Source: Myxococcales bacterium
Lineage (GTDB): Bacteria > Myxococcota_A > Polyangia > Polyangiales > Polyangiaceae
Length of the DNA stretch: 64,000 nucleotides
Reading direction: 5' to 3'
Assembly: GCA_004193285.1 (NCBI GenBank)
Contig: SECP01000045.1
Span: 1-64,000 of the forward strand
The translations under genes and the position numbers were made by a program. Numbering within the stretch: the stretch's first letter is position 1; each line of letters starts with the position of its first letter. Positions 1 to 8,938 of this stretch are shown piece by piece. The notes below the pieces were generated by a model. That model did not search any database. It was not told the origin of the DNA and saw only the letters and a program-made list of their open reading frames with translations.

Positions 1-245
1 CCACCGCCACCACCTGCACCGCTCGCCGCCCCGCTCCCCCCGGTCGCGTTCCCGCCCACCGAACCGGGCGAGCCCGCCGTCCCTGCCGGTGAGCCGCTCA
101 CGCCGCCGCCAGGGTTGTCCGTCGAATCTCCACCGCACGCGGTCGCCGCCAGCAGCAAGCTCCCGACACCGACCAGGCCAAGCCCGAGCGCGGAGCGACT
201 AGAACGGAAAGCGACGTGAACGAACCGAATCCATGGGCAGGACAT
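1..245 (-). CDS. Putative lipoprotein with Gly/Ala/Ser-rich linker, N-terminal part only (runs off left edge)
   Basis: Minus-strand reading from ATG at 245 gives MSCPWIRFVHVAFRSSRSALGLGLVGVGSLLLAATACGGDSTDNPGGG...; lipobox-like LLAATAC followed by a low-complexity GGSG linker; frame open to position 1. Confidence 0.6.
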   Translation of the reverse strand, partial: MSCPWIRFVHVAFRSSRSALGLGLVGVGSLLLAATACGGDSTDNPGGGVSGSPAGTAGSPGSVGGNATGGSGAASGAGGGG

Positions 246-471
246 GCCAAAAACAGCGGGTCCGGCGCGGCTTTTCAGTGGTCGCCGACGACTGAGGGAG
301 CGGTTCAGCTCGCAAACGCGCTTGCAAGAGGCTGGCCTCTGAAAATCACCGACCAGCATGTGGAGCGGGCTGCCGGTGGGAGGCGGGTGGCGGCCAGGCG
401 CAGGAAGGCCGCGGCCAGGTGTCCCGACCATTTTCCGGGCCTTCGAATAGCGCCAACGTCCAGTTCATCAG

Positions 472-883
472 ATGTTCGGAGCGCCTGTGCGACTCGGCGG
501 GACCTACTATCGAGATGCAGACGGAGACGGCTACGGCTCGGTGGACAAGCTGAAGTTGTGCTCTGACACGCCCCCAGCTGGATACGTCGAGAAGGGTGGA
601 GACTGCTGCGACGTCGCGGACAAGGCAGGAAGCAAAGTGCTCCCCGCGATGATTCACCCGGGTGTACTCGGCTACTTCGCGTCAGCGGCCGACATCTGCG
701 GTGTCGGCTGGGATTACGATTGCTCGGGCGGAGTACAGACGAATCCCCCCTAAACGAAGGGACGTGTGCTGTGTCGACCAGTCGTTCGTCGAAGCCGACT
801 GTGGGAAAGGCTTCGGAGTTTGTTCGTGTAACGGATGTTCCACCGGTGGGTGCGGCAGCGGCGGCGTGATCCACTGCCGGTGA
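472..883 (+). pseudogene. Fragment of MopE-like / putative metal-binding-motif protein, frameshifted at a C6 tract
   Basis: Frame 472..753 encodes YYRDADGDGYGSVDKLKLCSDTPPAGYVEKGGDCCD...WDYDCSGGVQTNPP*; removing one C from gaatccccccta continues as KRRDVCCVDQSFVEADCGKGFGVCSCNGC... to 883; no signal peptide upstream. Confidence 0.55.
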
Positions 884-970
884 GCTCGACCGAAGCCCCG
901 GCCTGGCGGGAGGCTCGGCAACCGCGGCCCTTCATGCACGAGGGACTGCGGCAGCGGGGGTCATGGTAGT

Positions 971-1570
971 TTGGGCGCCATGACCATGGGTCGGTTGGGT
1001 GCGGTTCTTTCGATGAACAAGTCTCGAACGCTGGTGTGCGGCGCGGTAGCGGTCGCTTGTGGGGCGGCAGCGTGCTCGGAGGGCTCGGACCAAGCGCCGT
1101 CACGCACCGAGCAGGCCGAGGGCGTCGCGCGCCGTCCGGCTTCCGGCGCGCGCTCGCGGCCGGATTGGCGAGAGCAAGCGCCGGGACGGTTCTTTACCCG
1201 ATTCGGCAACGCGAGCGCGATGGTGGAAGCGGGAGCGCTGAGGTTGTGGTCTGACGCGTCCGGCTACGCCTCGTTGGACGGCCTCGTTACCGATATCAGC
1301 CTTGCAGTCACGCGCGACCCCGCTCCTGCGATCGACATTCACGGCTTGAACGCGCGGCTCAAGGTGGGGCTGGACTACTACCTGTTGCGGTGGCTTTCAG
1401 TTGGCATGAGCGTGAGCGCGGAAGCATTTTTTCTCACTCGCCGAGGCGATAGGCTCGTGCGAGTCAGCAGCACGGATCCGAATTCTCCGCCCCAAGTTTT
1501 TCAATCACTGGACGGCTCTGGCAATGGTCTCGGAACCGCGCTGAGCCTCGTACTTGGGCTTCACTACTAG
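971..1570 (+). CDS. Hypothetical secreted/lipoprotein with outer-membrane-like C-terminal half
   Basis: Signal-like MNKSRTLVCGAVAVACGAAACSEG at about 1013; C-terminus LKVGLDYYLLRWLSVGMSVSAEAFFLTR...GTALSLVLGLHY is beta-strand-like. Confidence 0.45.
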   Translation: MGAMTMGRLGAVLSMNKSRTLVCGAVAVACGAAACSEGSDQAPSRTEQAEGVARRPASGARSRPDWREQAPGRFFTRFGNASAMVEAGALRLWSDASGYASLDGLVTDISLAVTRDPAPAIDIHGLNARLKVGLDYYLLRWLSVGMSVSAEAFFLTRRGDRLVRVSSTDPNSPPQVFQSLDGSGNGLGTALSLVLGLHY

Positions 1571-1659
1571 CCCAAGTACTGTTCGGTGAATCACCCCGTC
1601 GCGCTCTCTACGGCCAACACGCGAGAGCTAGCTCACCCCGATCGCTAGGCTCATCTGAA

Positions 1660-2142
1660 CTAAGCAGCAGGCCCTCGAGGGGAACGGACGCGGTCGCCGA
1701 GGTACATGAGGGCGTGCCCCAGGAGTAGCGGGAAGAAGAACACCGGTAGCAAGACAAGCGTCGGGTCCCCACTCCGCGTGGTGTCGTAAACGTATGCCAA
1801 GCCGATGAACACGGACACCGCGCCAAGCAGCGTCAAGGCACCGCCCAGCCCCATGAGCGCCATGCCAGTGGTTCGGCGTAGCGGCTCGTGGCTAGGTGGC
1901 ACGGGCGGCGTACGGTGTCGCCGCGCGCGCCAAACCGCGAAAGGTATGACGATGAGCGTGGCTGGTAAGGACACCGCCCACCTCCTGACGCCGCCGAAGA
2001 TCAAATGGCTCGCCAATGCCGATAGCGGAATCGCGAGGAGCATCACGTCCAACGTCAGAACCAAGTCCAATGGTGTCAGCAGCCGTCTTCCGCGCGTATC
2101 AATCGGCTGCTCTTCGTGGCCACTCATGACGGCAGCGTACAT
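1660..2142 (-). CDS. Hypothetical membrane protein (about 4 TM segments)
   Basis: MYAAVMSGHEEQ...LDLVLTLDVMLLAIPLSALASHLIFGG...VSLPATLIVIPFAVW...MALMGLGGALTLLGAVSVFIGLAYVY...LVLLPVFFFPLLLGHALMYLGDRV; start trimmed from 2304 to 2142 (or 2127). Confidence 0.6.
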   Translation of the reverse strand: MYAAVMSGHEEQPIDTRGRRLLTPLDLVLTLDVMLLAIPLSALASHLIFGGVRRWAVSLPATLIVIPFAVWRARRHRTPPVPPSHEPLRRTTGMALMGLGGALTLLGAVSVFIGLAYVYDTTRSGDPTLVLLPVFFFPLLLGHALMYLGDRVRSPRGPAA

Positions 2143-2446
2143 GGCTTGCGGCGTGGCTGCTCTGGCACACGCCGGCCGCGCTTCCAGGCGGGCGCCCGAC
2201 CGGAGCCGCGGGGCAGCTTGCCGTGATCGCGGCCCTCCACGTCCCGTGCTTCGAGATGAGACGTGGCGGGTGTGACGAACAAGGCGAAGGCGGCCGGCGC
2301 GCAACGGTCGGAGACAACGAGGGATGCCGTGAGCATGTCGTGAGCCGCCCGACGGCGCTGGGATCGTGATTCCGTCCGCCCTGCGGCGGGTGGTCGCGAT
2401 CGCGCGTACCCATCCCTGTTCGGACCACGATCACCATTCGAGGTCG

Positions 2447-2500
2447 CGATCACGGTCACGGTCACGGTCACCAATCACGATCACGATCACGATCACGACT
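2447..2500. repeat. Hexanucleotide simple repeats (cacggt)n then (cacgat)n
   Basis: Sequence gatcacggtcacggtcacggtcaccaatcacgatcacgatcacgatcacgac. Confidence 0.85.
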
Positions 2501-2840
2501 ACGAGCACCACCGCCGTTCGCGATCATGGTCACCACCACCGTTCAGGCGGCGGGCGCATCACGTTCCCGATCATCATCAAGGCTGCAGGCCGAGCCGACC
2601 GCGCCATGAGACGTAGAACGGCCTCTTCTTGGCCGAGGTGATTGTGGCCCCAGATGAGACGGGTGCCGCATTCGAGAGCATCCTTTACGAACCGCAACTT
2701 TTTAGGGTGACGGCTCCACCACGCGTGCCTGATGTGTGGTTTTGGTCCAAGGCATTTCATTGCCGGCCAAATTTTCCGTCGGCAAGTCGAGATCGTGCTC
2801 GACGAGTGATCGATCCTCCGTGCGGGTGCACTACCCGCTC

Positions 2841-4322
2841 GTGCGAAGTAATGCGGGTTACTACGGTGTCAGTCTATCCATCATTCTTTTGAGCGCTTGC
2901 GGCGGGGACGCCGGGGAGGCTCCGCCGGCAGGCAGCGGCGGTTCGTTCGCCTCGGGCGGTACGGCTGCGAACGGCAGTAGCGGCACCACCACCGGGGCGC
3001 AGCCCGGCGCCCAAGCTGGTAGTGGCAGCCAAAGCGGCGGCACGGCTGGCGCGCCTAGCGGCGGCACGGCCGGAGTTGGCGGAACCGGCTCCAATCCTTC
3101 GGCAGGTCAGCCCGGAAGCGGCGGCAGCAGCACCGCGGGCGCCGGCGGGTCGACGGGCGGCACCGGTGGCTCGGCGGCGGGCGCCGGCGGCTCCACGGCG
3201 GGCAGCGGCGGGTCGACAGCGGGCGGCAGCGGCGGGTCGACAGCGGGCGGCAGCGGCGGCTCGGCTGGCGGCTCAACCGGGACCGGCGGCACTCCCGACG
3301 ACTCGGGGTGCACCGTACCCGCAGTTTCGAACACACCCGCGGGCTACGGCAAGAGCACGACGGGCGGCGGAAACGCGACGCCCGTCGTGGTGAGTAGCTT
3401 CGCCGAGGCGGAGGCCGCGCTCGAGACGTACCGCGACGCCTTCAAGGACGGCACGCAGAGCCGCCTCGTCATCCACTACAGCGGCAAGTTCAACTTCGCC
3501 TCCATCACGGATGTGTGCGCTCAGCACACGAAGGACGCGCAAATCCTGCAGATCAAGGAGATGGAGAACGTCACCTTCCAGGGCACGCCAGGGTCGAGCG
3601 CGAACTTCGGCATCAAGGTCAACAAGGCGAAGAACGTCATCATCCGCAACATGACGATGGGCTTGTTGCCTGGCGGCGGCAGCTCGGACGCCATTACCCT
3701 CGAGGGTAACGACACGAACGGGGACGTGGAAAATGTGTGGGTCGACCACAATGACTTGTTCAGCTCCACGAAGGACGACTGCCCCGGTGCGGGGGACACG
3801 GAGTTCGACGGGCTGATCGACATCAAGAAGGGCGCCCGCTACATCACGATCTCGTACAACAAGCTGCACGATCACCAAAAGACGGGGCTGCTCGGCTCGA
3901 GCGACACGGACAAGACGCAGCGCTACGTCACGTTCCACAACAACTGGTACGACAACGTCGTATCCCGAACGCCGCTGCATCGCTTCGGCTACATCCACCT
4001 TTACAACAACTACTTCAGCCGTATCACGAGCAGCGGGATCAACGTGCGCACGGGCGGCCACGCGCTTATCGAGTCGAACTACTTCGAAAACGTCGTGAAC
4101 CCCGTCACGTCCCGTTACAGCGACGAGCTGGGCTACTGGGACCTCCGCAACAACTTCGCCACCGGCATCACGTGGACGACCGAGGCGGACACCCTCGCCA
4201 ACGCCGACAAGTGGACGACGACCAAGGCGTTTCCCGCCAGCGAGCTCAACTACTCGTACACAGCCGCCCCTGTCGCGTGCGTCAAGAAAGTCGCGATGGC
4301 GACGGCGGGCGCGAAGCTCTAG
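2841..4322 (+). CDS. Lipoprotein pectate lyase, polysaccharide lyase family 1
   Basis: GTG start gives VRSNAGYYGVSLSIILLSACGG (lipobox), about 100 aa GGS linker, then a PL1 domain: NVWVDHNDLFSS, DGLIDIKKGARYITISYNKLHDHQKTGLLGSSD, VVSRTPLHRFGYIHLYNNYF. Confidence 0.88.
   Translation: MRSNAGYYGVSLSIILLSACGGDAGEAPPAGSGGSFASGGTAANGSSGTTTGAQPGAQAGSGSQSGGTAGAPSGGTAGVGGTGSNPSAGQPGSGGSSTAGAGGSTGGTGGSAAGAGGSTAGSGGSTAGGSGGSTAGGSGGSAGGSTGTGGTPDDSGCTVPAVSNTPAGYGKSTTGGGNATPVVVSSFAEAEAALETYRDAFKDGTQSRLVIHYSGKFNFASITDVCAQHTKDAQILQIKEMENVTFQGTPGSSANFGIKVNKAKNVIIRNMTMGLLPGGGSSDAITLEGNDTNGDVENVWVDHNDLFSSTKDDCPGAGDTEFDGLIDIKKGARYITISYNKLHDHQKTGLLGSSDTDKTQRYVTFHNNWYDNVVSRTPLHRFGYIHLYNNYFSRITSSGINVRTGGHALIESNYFENVVNPVTSRYSDELGYWDLRNNFATGITWTTEADTLANADKWTTTKAFPASELNYSYTAAPVACVKKVAMATAGAKL
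3160..3275 (+). repeat. Short in-frame tandem repeats encoding the GGSTAGGSG linker
   Basis: Repeated gcggcgggtcgacagcgggcggcagcggcgggtcgacagcgggcggc. Confidence 0.7.
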
Positions 4323-4387
4323 ACGCGGCGCGAAGCTGCAACTACCCCTCCCACGTGCGCGCAGGCCGGTGACGGCCGAGCACACGT

Positions 4388-4603
4388 TTGGGAGGGGTCG
4401 GCGGCCGCAGGCCGACGGGGGTGGGCAACCAAGGCGGCGCGCGAACGACGTGCAATCCTTTCGCGTGCGCCGACAGCACTTTCTGGCGATGCTTCGCCGC
4501 CGCGAATCAGGCGGCGGCGTCGTGCGGCGTCCAAGACCGTATCAGCTGCAGCGCGCACGACGACGGAGCGTGCGGCGCGGGCGGTTACGGCGGAGCGCCG
4601 TAG
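4388..4603 (+). CDS. Small Cys-rich ORF, possible remnant of a secreted hydrolase C-terminus
   Basis: TTG start; TTCNPFACADSTFWRCFAAANQAAASCGVQDRISCSAHDDGACGAGGYGGAP, patterned cysteines, no signal peptide. Confidence 0.25.
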   Translation: MGGVGGRRPTGVGNQGGARTTCNPFACADSTFWRCFAAANQAAASCGVQDRISCSAHDDGACGAGGYGGAP

Positions 4604-4872
4604 GCGCGGGCGAGGAGCTGTCGTGAGCGCACGTCGCGAGCGGACGGCGCGCGCATCCATGTAAGTCTGATGACCACTTCGTCCGCTCCTCGAGCTTTCA
4701 AGCGGGGCAATGAAGCGTGTTGTGGCGAAGAAGTTGAGCGTCGCGATTTGCTGATGACGTGATCACTGCACGATCTTGGGGAGTGCGCGGACTGCCGGCG
4801 GAGGAACGGGACGTGCACGCGGCGGCCGAACGCATTGCGCGGTGCACGCGTTGTTGCTCGGTTGGAGGTACA

Positions 4873-6963
4873 GTGAATTTCGAAAAATCCTGGAATGCGA
4901 GTTGGCTACTGGGCTCGTTGGCGGTGCTGCTGGTTGGCTGCGGCGGCGTGAGCGACGAAGAGGCGGAGAGTTGGGGCAGTGAGCAGGCGGCGCTCGTCTC
5001 GGGTACGCCTTTGATCGGCGTGCAGTCGGGCCGCTGCTTGGACGTGCGTGGAGGGTCGACGACGCCCGGCAGTGTGCTGCAGATCTTTGCGTGCAATGGC
5101 GGAGCCAATCAGGGCTTCACGTTCACGGCGGCGGGGGAGCTGCGCGCGTTCGAAGGCACTCAGTGCGTGCAGGCGCAGGGAACCGCGGGGGGCGCGGCGG
5201 TGGTCATCGCCGCGTGCAACGGGCAGCTGAACCAGCAGTGGCGGCTCAACGCGAACAAGAGCATCACCGGAGCCCAGTCCAGCCTATGCCTGGACGTCTC
5301 GGGTCAGGGGACCGCGGACCGAACCCCCGTGATTCTTTGGTCGTGCAACGGGCAAACCAATCAACAGTGGTCATCACCCGCGAGCGACACGCAGGCGCCG
5401 ACCGCGCCCACCGGCGTCGCTACCTCCAACGTGACGTGCGACAGCGCGACCCTCTCCTGGGCCGCGTCGACCGACAACGTGGGCGTCGCCTTCTATGACC
5501 TCTATCACGACGGCCAGCAGATCAAATCGGTGAGCGGCACCACGCGCTCCGCTTCCATTACCGTCGTGCCAGGCGTGACCTGGGGCCTGTACGTCAACGC
5601 ACGCGACGCGGCCGGCAACGTGTCGCAAGCCAGCAGCACCGTGAACGTTACCCCGCCGCAGTGCCAGCAAGACACGCAACCGCCGACGGCTCCCACGGCC
5701 CTGACCGGTAGCGCGGCGGGCACGAGCGTGACCTTGCGCTGGACCGCCGCTACCGACAACGTGGGCGTGCGCGGCTACGACATTTACCGCAATGGCGTGA
5801 AGGTCGGCGCGGTCGTGGGCACTCCACCCGAGACCACGTTTTTGGACAGTGCTCTCGCGGCCAACACCGCCTACTCGTACTACGTCGTCGCGCGCGACGC
5901 GCAGTCCAACGTTTCTAGTCAGAGCTCGACCATCAGCGTTACCACCGGCCAAAGCTGCACGGTTTGCTCCACCGCACAGGTCGGCACGGACACGGACATT
6001 CCGTGGGGTTTGGTAAACCTGCCGGACGCGACGTTCTTGTACAGCCAGCGCGACGCTCAAAACATCATTCGCTTCAACCCTACCAGCGGCCAAAAGACGA
6101 CCATTGCGAAGATCCCGAACGTGCAAGGGACCGACGGTGAAGGCGGCTTGATGGGCCTGGCGATTGGCCCGAGCTTCGCGAGCGATCGCTGGCTTTACGT
6201 CATGCATACTTCGCCCACCGACAATCGCATCGTGCGGGTCAAGTACAACACCAATAGCACGATCGACACGGGCAGCCTACAGGTGCTCGTCTCGGGCATT
6301 GCGCGCAACAAGTACCACGACGGCGGCCGGCTGCGCTTCGGGCCGGACGGCAAGCTCTACGCCAGCACGGGCGACGCTCAAAACGCTCCGCTCGCTCAGA
6401 ATACAAGCAGCTTGAACGGCAAGGTGCTGCGCCTCAACGCGGACGGCAGCGTTCCGTCCGACAATCCGTTCGGTAACTACGTGTGGAGCTACGGTCATCG
6501 CAATCCGCAAGGCTTGGCGTTCGACTCACAAGGGCGCCTCTGGGAGCAAGAGTTCGGCAACTCGGTCATGGACGAGACGAATCTCATTCAAAAAGGCGGC
6601 AATTACGGCTGGCCTGCCTGCGAGGGCACCAGCTCGCAATCAGGCGGCGGCTGCGGCACCGCCGGCTTCATCGCGCCCAAGCGCACCTATCCCACCGCCG
6701 AAGGTTCCTGCAGCGGCATCACCATCGTGCGCGATGTGCTCTACGTGGCCTGCGCTCGCGGCTCTCGCCTGTACCGCGCCGTCATCAGCGGGAACAGCTT
6801 GACCAACGTGCAGCAGTTCTTCAACGGCACCTTCGGTCGCCTCCGCACGGTGGAGCCTACGCCTGACGGCAACCTCTGGCTCACGACCACGAATCAAGGC
6901 GACAAGGACAGCATCGCCAACAACAGTAACGAGAAGCTCATCAAGGTATTGCTCGGACAGTAA
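4873..6963 (+). CDS. Lipoprotein: ricin-type (QxW) lectin domain + two FN3 domains + sorbosone/PQQ-type sugar dehydrogenase-like beta-propeller
   Basis: GTG start VNFEKSWNASWLLGSLAVLLVGCGG; NQQWRLNANKSITGAQSSLCLDV and NQQWSS lectin motifs; two DTQAPTAPTGV... FN3 units; HDGGRLRFGPDGKLYASTGDAQN and YGHRNPQGLAFDSQGRLWEQEFG typical of glucose/sorbosone dehydrogenases. Confidence 0.85.
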   Translation: MNFEKSWNASWLLGSLAVLLVGCGGVSDEEAESWGSEQAALVSGTPLIGVQSGRCLDVRGGSTTPGSVLQIFACNGGANQGFTFTAAGELRAFEGTQCVQAQGTAGGAAVVIAACNGQLNQQWRLNANKSITGAQSSLCLDVSGQGTADRTPVILWSCNGQTNQQWSSPASDTQAPTAPTGVATSNVTCDSATLSWAASTDNVGVAFYDLYHDGQQIKSVSGTTRSASITVVPGVTWGLYVNARDAAGNVSQASSTVNVTPPQCQQDTQPPTAPTALTGSAAGTSVTLRWTAATDNVGVRGYDIYRNGVKVGAVVGTPPETTFLDSALAANTAYSYYVVARDAQSNVSSQSSTISVTTGQSCTVCSTAQVGTDTDIPWGLVNLPDATFLYSQRDAQNIIRFNPTSGQKTTIAKIPNVQGTDGEGGLMGLAIGPSFASDRWLYVMHTSPTDNRIVRVKYNTNSTIDTGSLQVLVSGIARNKYHDGGRLRFGPDGKLYASTGDAQNAPLAQNTSSLNGKVLRLNADGSVPSDNPFGNYVWSYGHRNPQGLAFDSQGRLWEQEFGNSVMDETNLIQKGGNYGWPACEGTSSQSGGGCGTAGFIAPKRTYPTAEGSCSGITIVRDVLYVACARGSRLYRAVISGNSLTNVQQFFNGTFGRLRTVEPTPDGNLWLTTTNQGDKDSIANNSNEKLIKVLLGQ

Positions 6964-7023
6964 GTACGCGCGTACGATCGCCGGCACGCTGCCTCGCTAA
7001 AACGGCAGTCGTGTCGGCGAAGC

Positions 7024-7500
7024 TTGGCTCTTCATCCGGACATTGACTTCACCAGCCTTGCGCCTTTAGCTGCGCTTGGGCAAAACGAGATGGCGCGCCA
7101 ACACCCGGACGTTCCGCAAGCGATTGTCGATAGGCTAAGGCTTATTTGCCTCGACCTGCCGGAGGCGTATGAGGAGCGAGCGTGGACGGGCGTGCGCTGG
7201 CTCGTTGCGGGTAAGAACTTTGCCCACGTGGTCTGGATCGACGGCGGCTTTCCTCCCGCCTACGCGCGCGCCGCCGGGACGCGGGGGCCCGCCTGCGTGC
7301 TCACGTTCCGAATCGCGCACCCGACGGCCGAATCCCCCCGCTTCTCGCGCTCGCCCTATTTTTCGCCCCCGTGGTTTGCGAACATCGTAGGCCTGCGGCT
7401 CGACGACGCTACGGATTGGCCGGAGGTGTCGGAGCACCTCATCCAAAGCTATCGGGCGCTCGCGCCCAAGAAGCTAGGGACTCTGCTGGGCGACGGCTGA
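7024..7500 (+). CDS. MmcQ/YjbR-like family protein
   Basis: VDRLRLICLDLPEAYEERAWTGVRWLVAGKNFAHVV...; ATG at 7090 is a more conservative start. Confidence 0.65.
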   Translation: MALHPDIDFTSLAPLAALGQNEMARQHPDVPQAIVDRLRLICLDLPEAYEERAWTGVRWLVAGKNFAHVVWIDGGFPPAYARAAGTRGPACVLTFRIAHPTAESPRFSRSPYFSPPWFANIVGLRLDDATDWPEVSEHLIQSYRALAPKKLGTLLGDG

Positions 7501-7520
7501 GGGAGCATCGCCCGAGCCGC

Positions 7521-7943
7521 TCAGAGTGACGCGGCGCTCGGTCTTGGAGCAGACGGCGGAATCGGCGGAGCTGCGGGTTCCATTCGCTTTCCCATCGTTT
7601 GATGTGAGCTCAGGAAGTACGCCGCGGAGCCCAGGCCCAAGAGCGCCGCGGCGGGGAGCGATGACCCGAATGTGTCGCCCGCCGACACGTGTGAGAGGAT
7701 TGCGCCGCTCAAGCCGAAGAAGAAGCCGGCGTAGGCCCACTCACGCAGGCGCGGCATCTTGTGGATGCCCGCCGTGCCGATGGCCAGCACGCCGAGGAGC
7801 TTCCAAACCCCGAGGATGCTGGCGATATAGGCTGGGTAGCCCAAGCGGAACGCGACTTCGAGGACGTTGGGCGCGCGCAGGACGTTGGCAAAGCCGGACG
7901 CGGTCATGGCGAGAACGAAAAGGACGAGGGGAACCTTCTTCAT
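7521..7943 (-). CDS. DoxX-like membrane protein
   Basis: MKKVPLVLFVLAMTASGFANVLRAPNVLEVAFRLGYPAYIASILGVWKLLGVLAI...; DoxX-like 4-TM pattern. Confidence 0.75.
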   Translation of the reverse strand: MKKVPLVLFVLAMTASGFANVLRAPNVLEVAFRLGYPAYIASILGVWKLLGVLAIGTAGIHKMPRLREWAYAGFFFGLSGAILSHVSAGDTFGSSLPAAALLGLGSAAYFLSSHQTMGKRMEPAAPPIPPSAPRPSAASL

Positions 7944-8018
7944 TCCCGGAAATTAGGCTTCGGAAGCGCCTGTCGTAATTCTGCAAAAACGGGAATCATT
8001 GGCTATCATTTGCGTCAA

Positions 8019-8924
8019 ATGGACGATCTGCCCGAGACCGCCGAGCTCTTGGTATTCGTCGCGGTGGTGGAGGGGCGTTCCTTGTCGAAGGCGGCCAAGG
8101 ATCTGGGCCTGCCACGCTCCACCGTCGGGCGTCGCCTGCAACGACTCGAGGAACGTCTGGGCGTTCGCCTGCTGAAGCGCAGCACACGCAAGCAGTCGCT
8201 CACCGACGCGGGGACCGAATTTTTTCAACACGCGCGCGGGGCGGTGGAGTCTCTCACACGCGCGCGGGCCGCGCTCACGCAACCGAGCGACCGCGTGCAG
8301 GGCCGGGTGCGGCTGTCCGTTCCGACGGGCATGGCCGCCAGCCTGGGTGGAGCGCTGGCAGCGTTCGCTGCGCTACACCCAGCGGTGCTTTTGGAAGTGG
8401 ACGCGAGCAACCAGCATGTCGACATGAGCCACTTCGACGTGGCGTTTCGCGCAGGCTCTTCGAACGAGGAGCCCAACCTGATCTCACGCAAAGTGCGGAC
8501 ATCGCCGGTTCGAGCAGTCGCTTCGCCCGAGTACTTGCAGCGTGCAGGCACGCCTCGCAAAGTCGCTGACTTGCGCAAGCACGATTGCCTTACCCCGTTC
8601 GTACGCGGCGAATCACCGCGTCGTCAGTGGCCACGCTTGCGCGGCGCTTCGGTACCGGTGCGTGCGCGCTTCGCCTCGAACGACATGTACTTGCTCGCCT
8701 CGATGGCGCGGGCGGGGCTCGGGATCGCGCTGATGCCTTTGACGTTGATCGAGGTCGAGCTGAGGGCACGCACGCTCGTGACGGTGTTACCGAAACAGAT
8801 TGGGATGGAGGCGACGATTCATCTCGTCTTCCGGGATCGGGAGCTCATGACGCCGGCGGTGCGGTCACTCATCGAGCACCTGGCGCGTGATTCATCGCGC
8901 GTGCCCCAGCTCGGGGTGGTCTGA
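8019..8924 (+). CDS. LysR-family transcriptional regulator
   Basis: MDDLPETAELLVFVAVVEGRSLSKAAKDLGLPRSTVGRRLQRLEERLGVRLLKRSTRKQSLTDAG HTH plus effector domain; divergent from the DoxX-like gene. Confidence 0.92.
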   Translation: MDDLPETAELLVFVAVVEGRSLSKAAKDLGLPRSTVGRRLQRLEERLGVRLLKRSTRKQSLTDAGTEFFQHARGAVESLTRARAALTQPSDRVQGRVRLSVPTGMAASLGGALAAFAALHPAVLLEVDASNQHVDMSHFDVAFRAGSSNEEPNLISRKVRTSPVRAVASPEYLQRAGTPRKVADLRKHDCLTPFVRGESPRRQWPRLRGASVPVRARFASNDMYLLASMARAGLGIALMPLTLIEVELRARTLVTVLPKQIGMEATIHLVFRDRELMTPAVRSLIEHLARDSSRVPQLGVV

Positions 8925-8938
8925 GCCGCGGATCGACG

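Noticed and set aside
3273-4385. 370-aa minus-strand ORF
   Set aside because: Antisense shadow of the PL1 pectate lyase; typical high-GC third-position artefact.
5374-6207. 277-aa minus-strand ORF
   Set aside because: Antisense to the lectin/FN3/sugar dehydrogenase gene; no domain signal.
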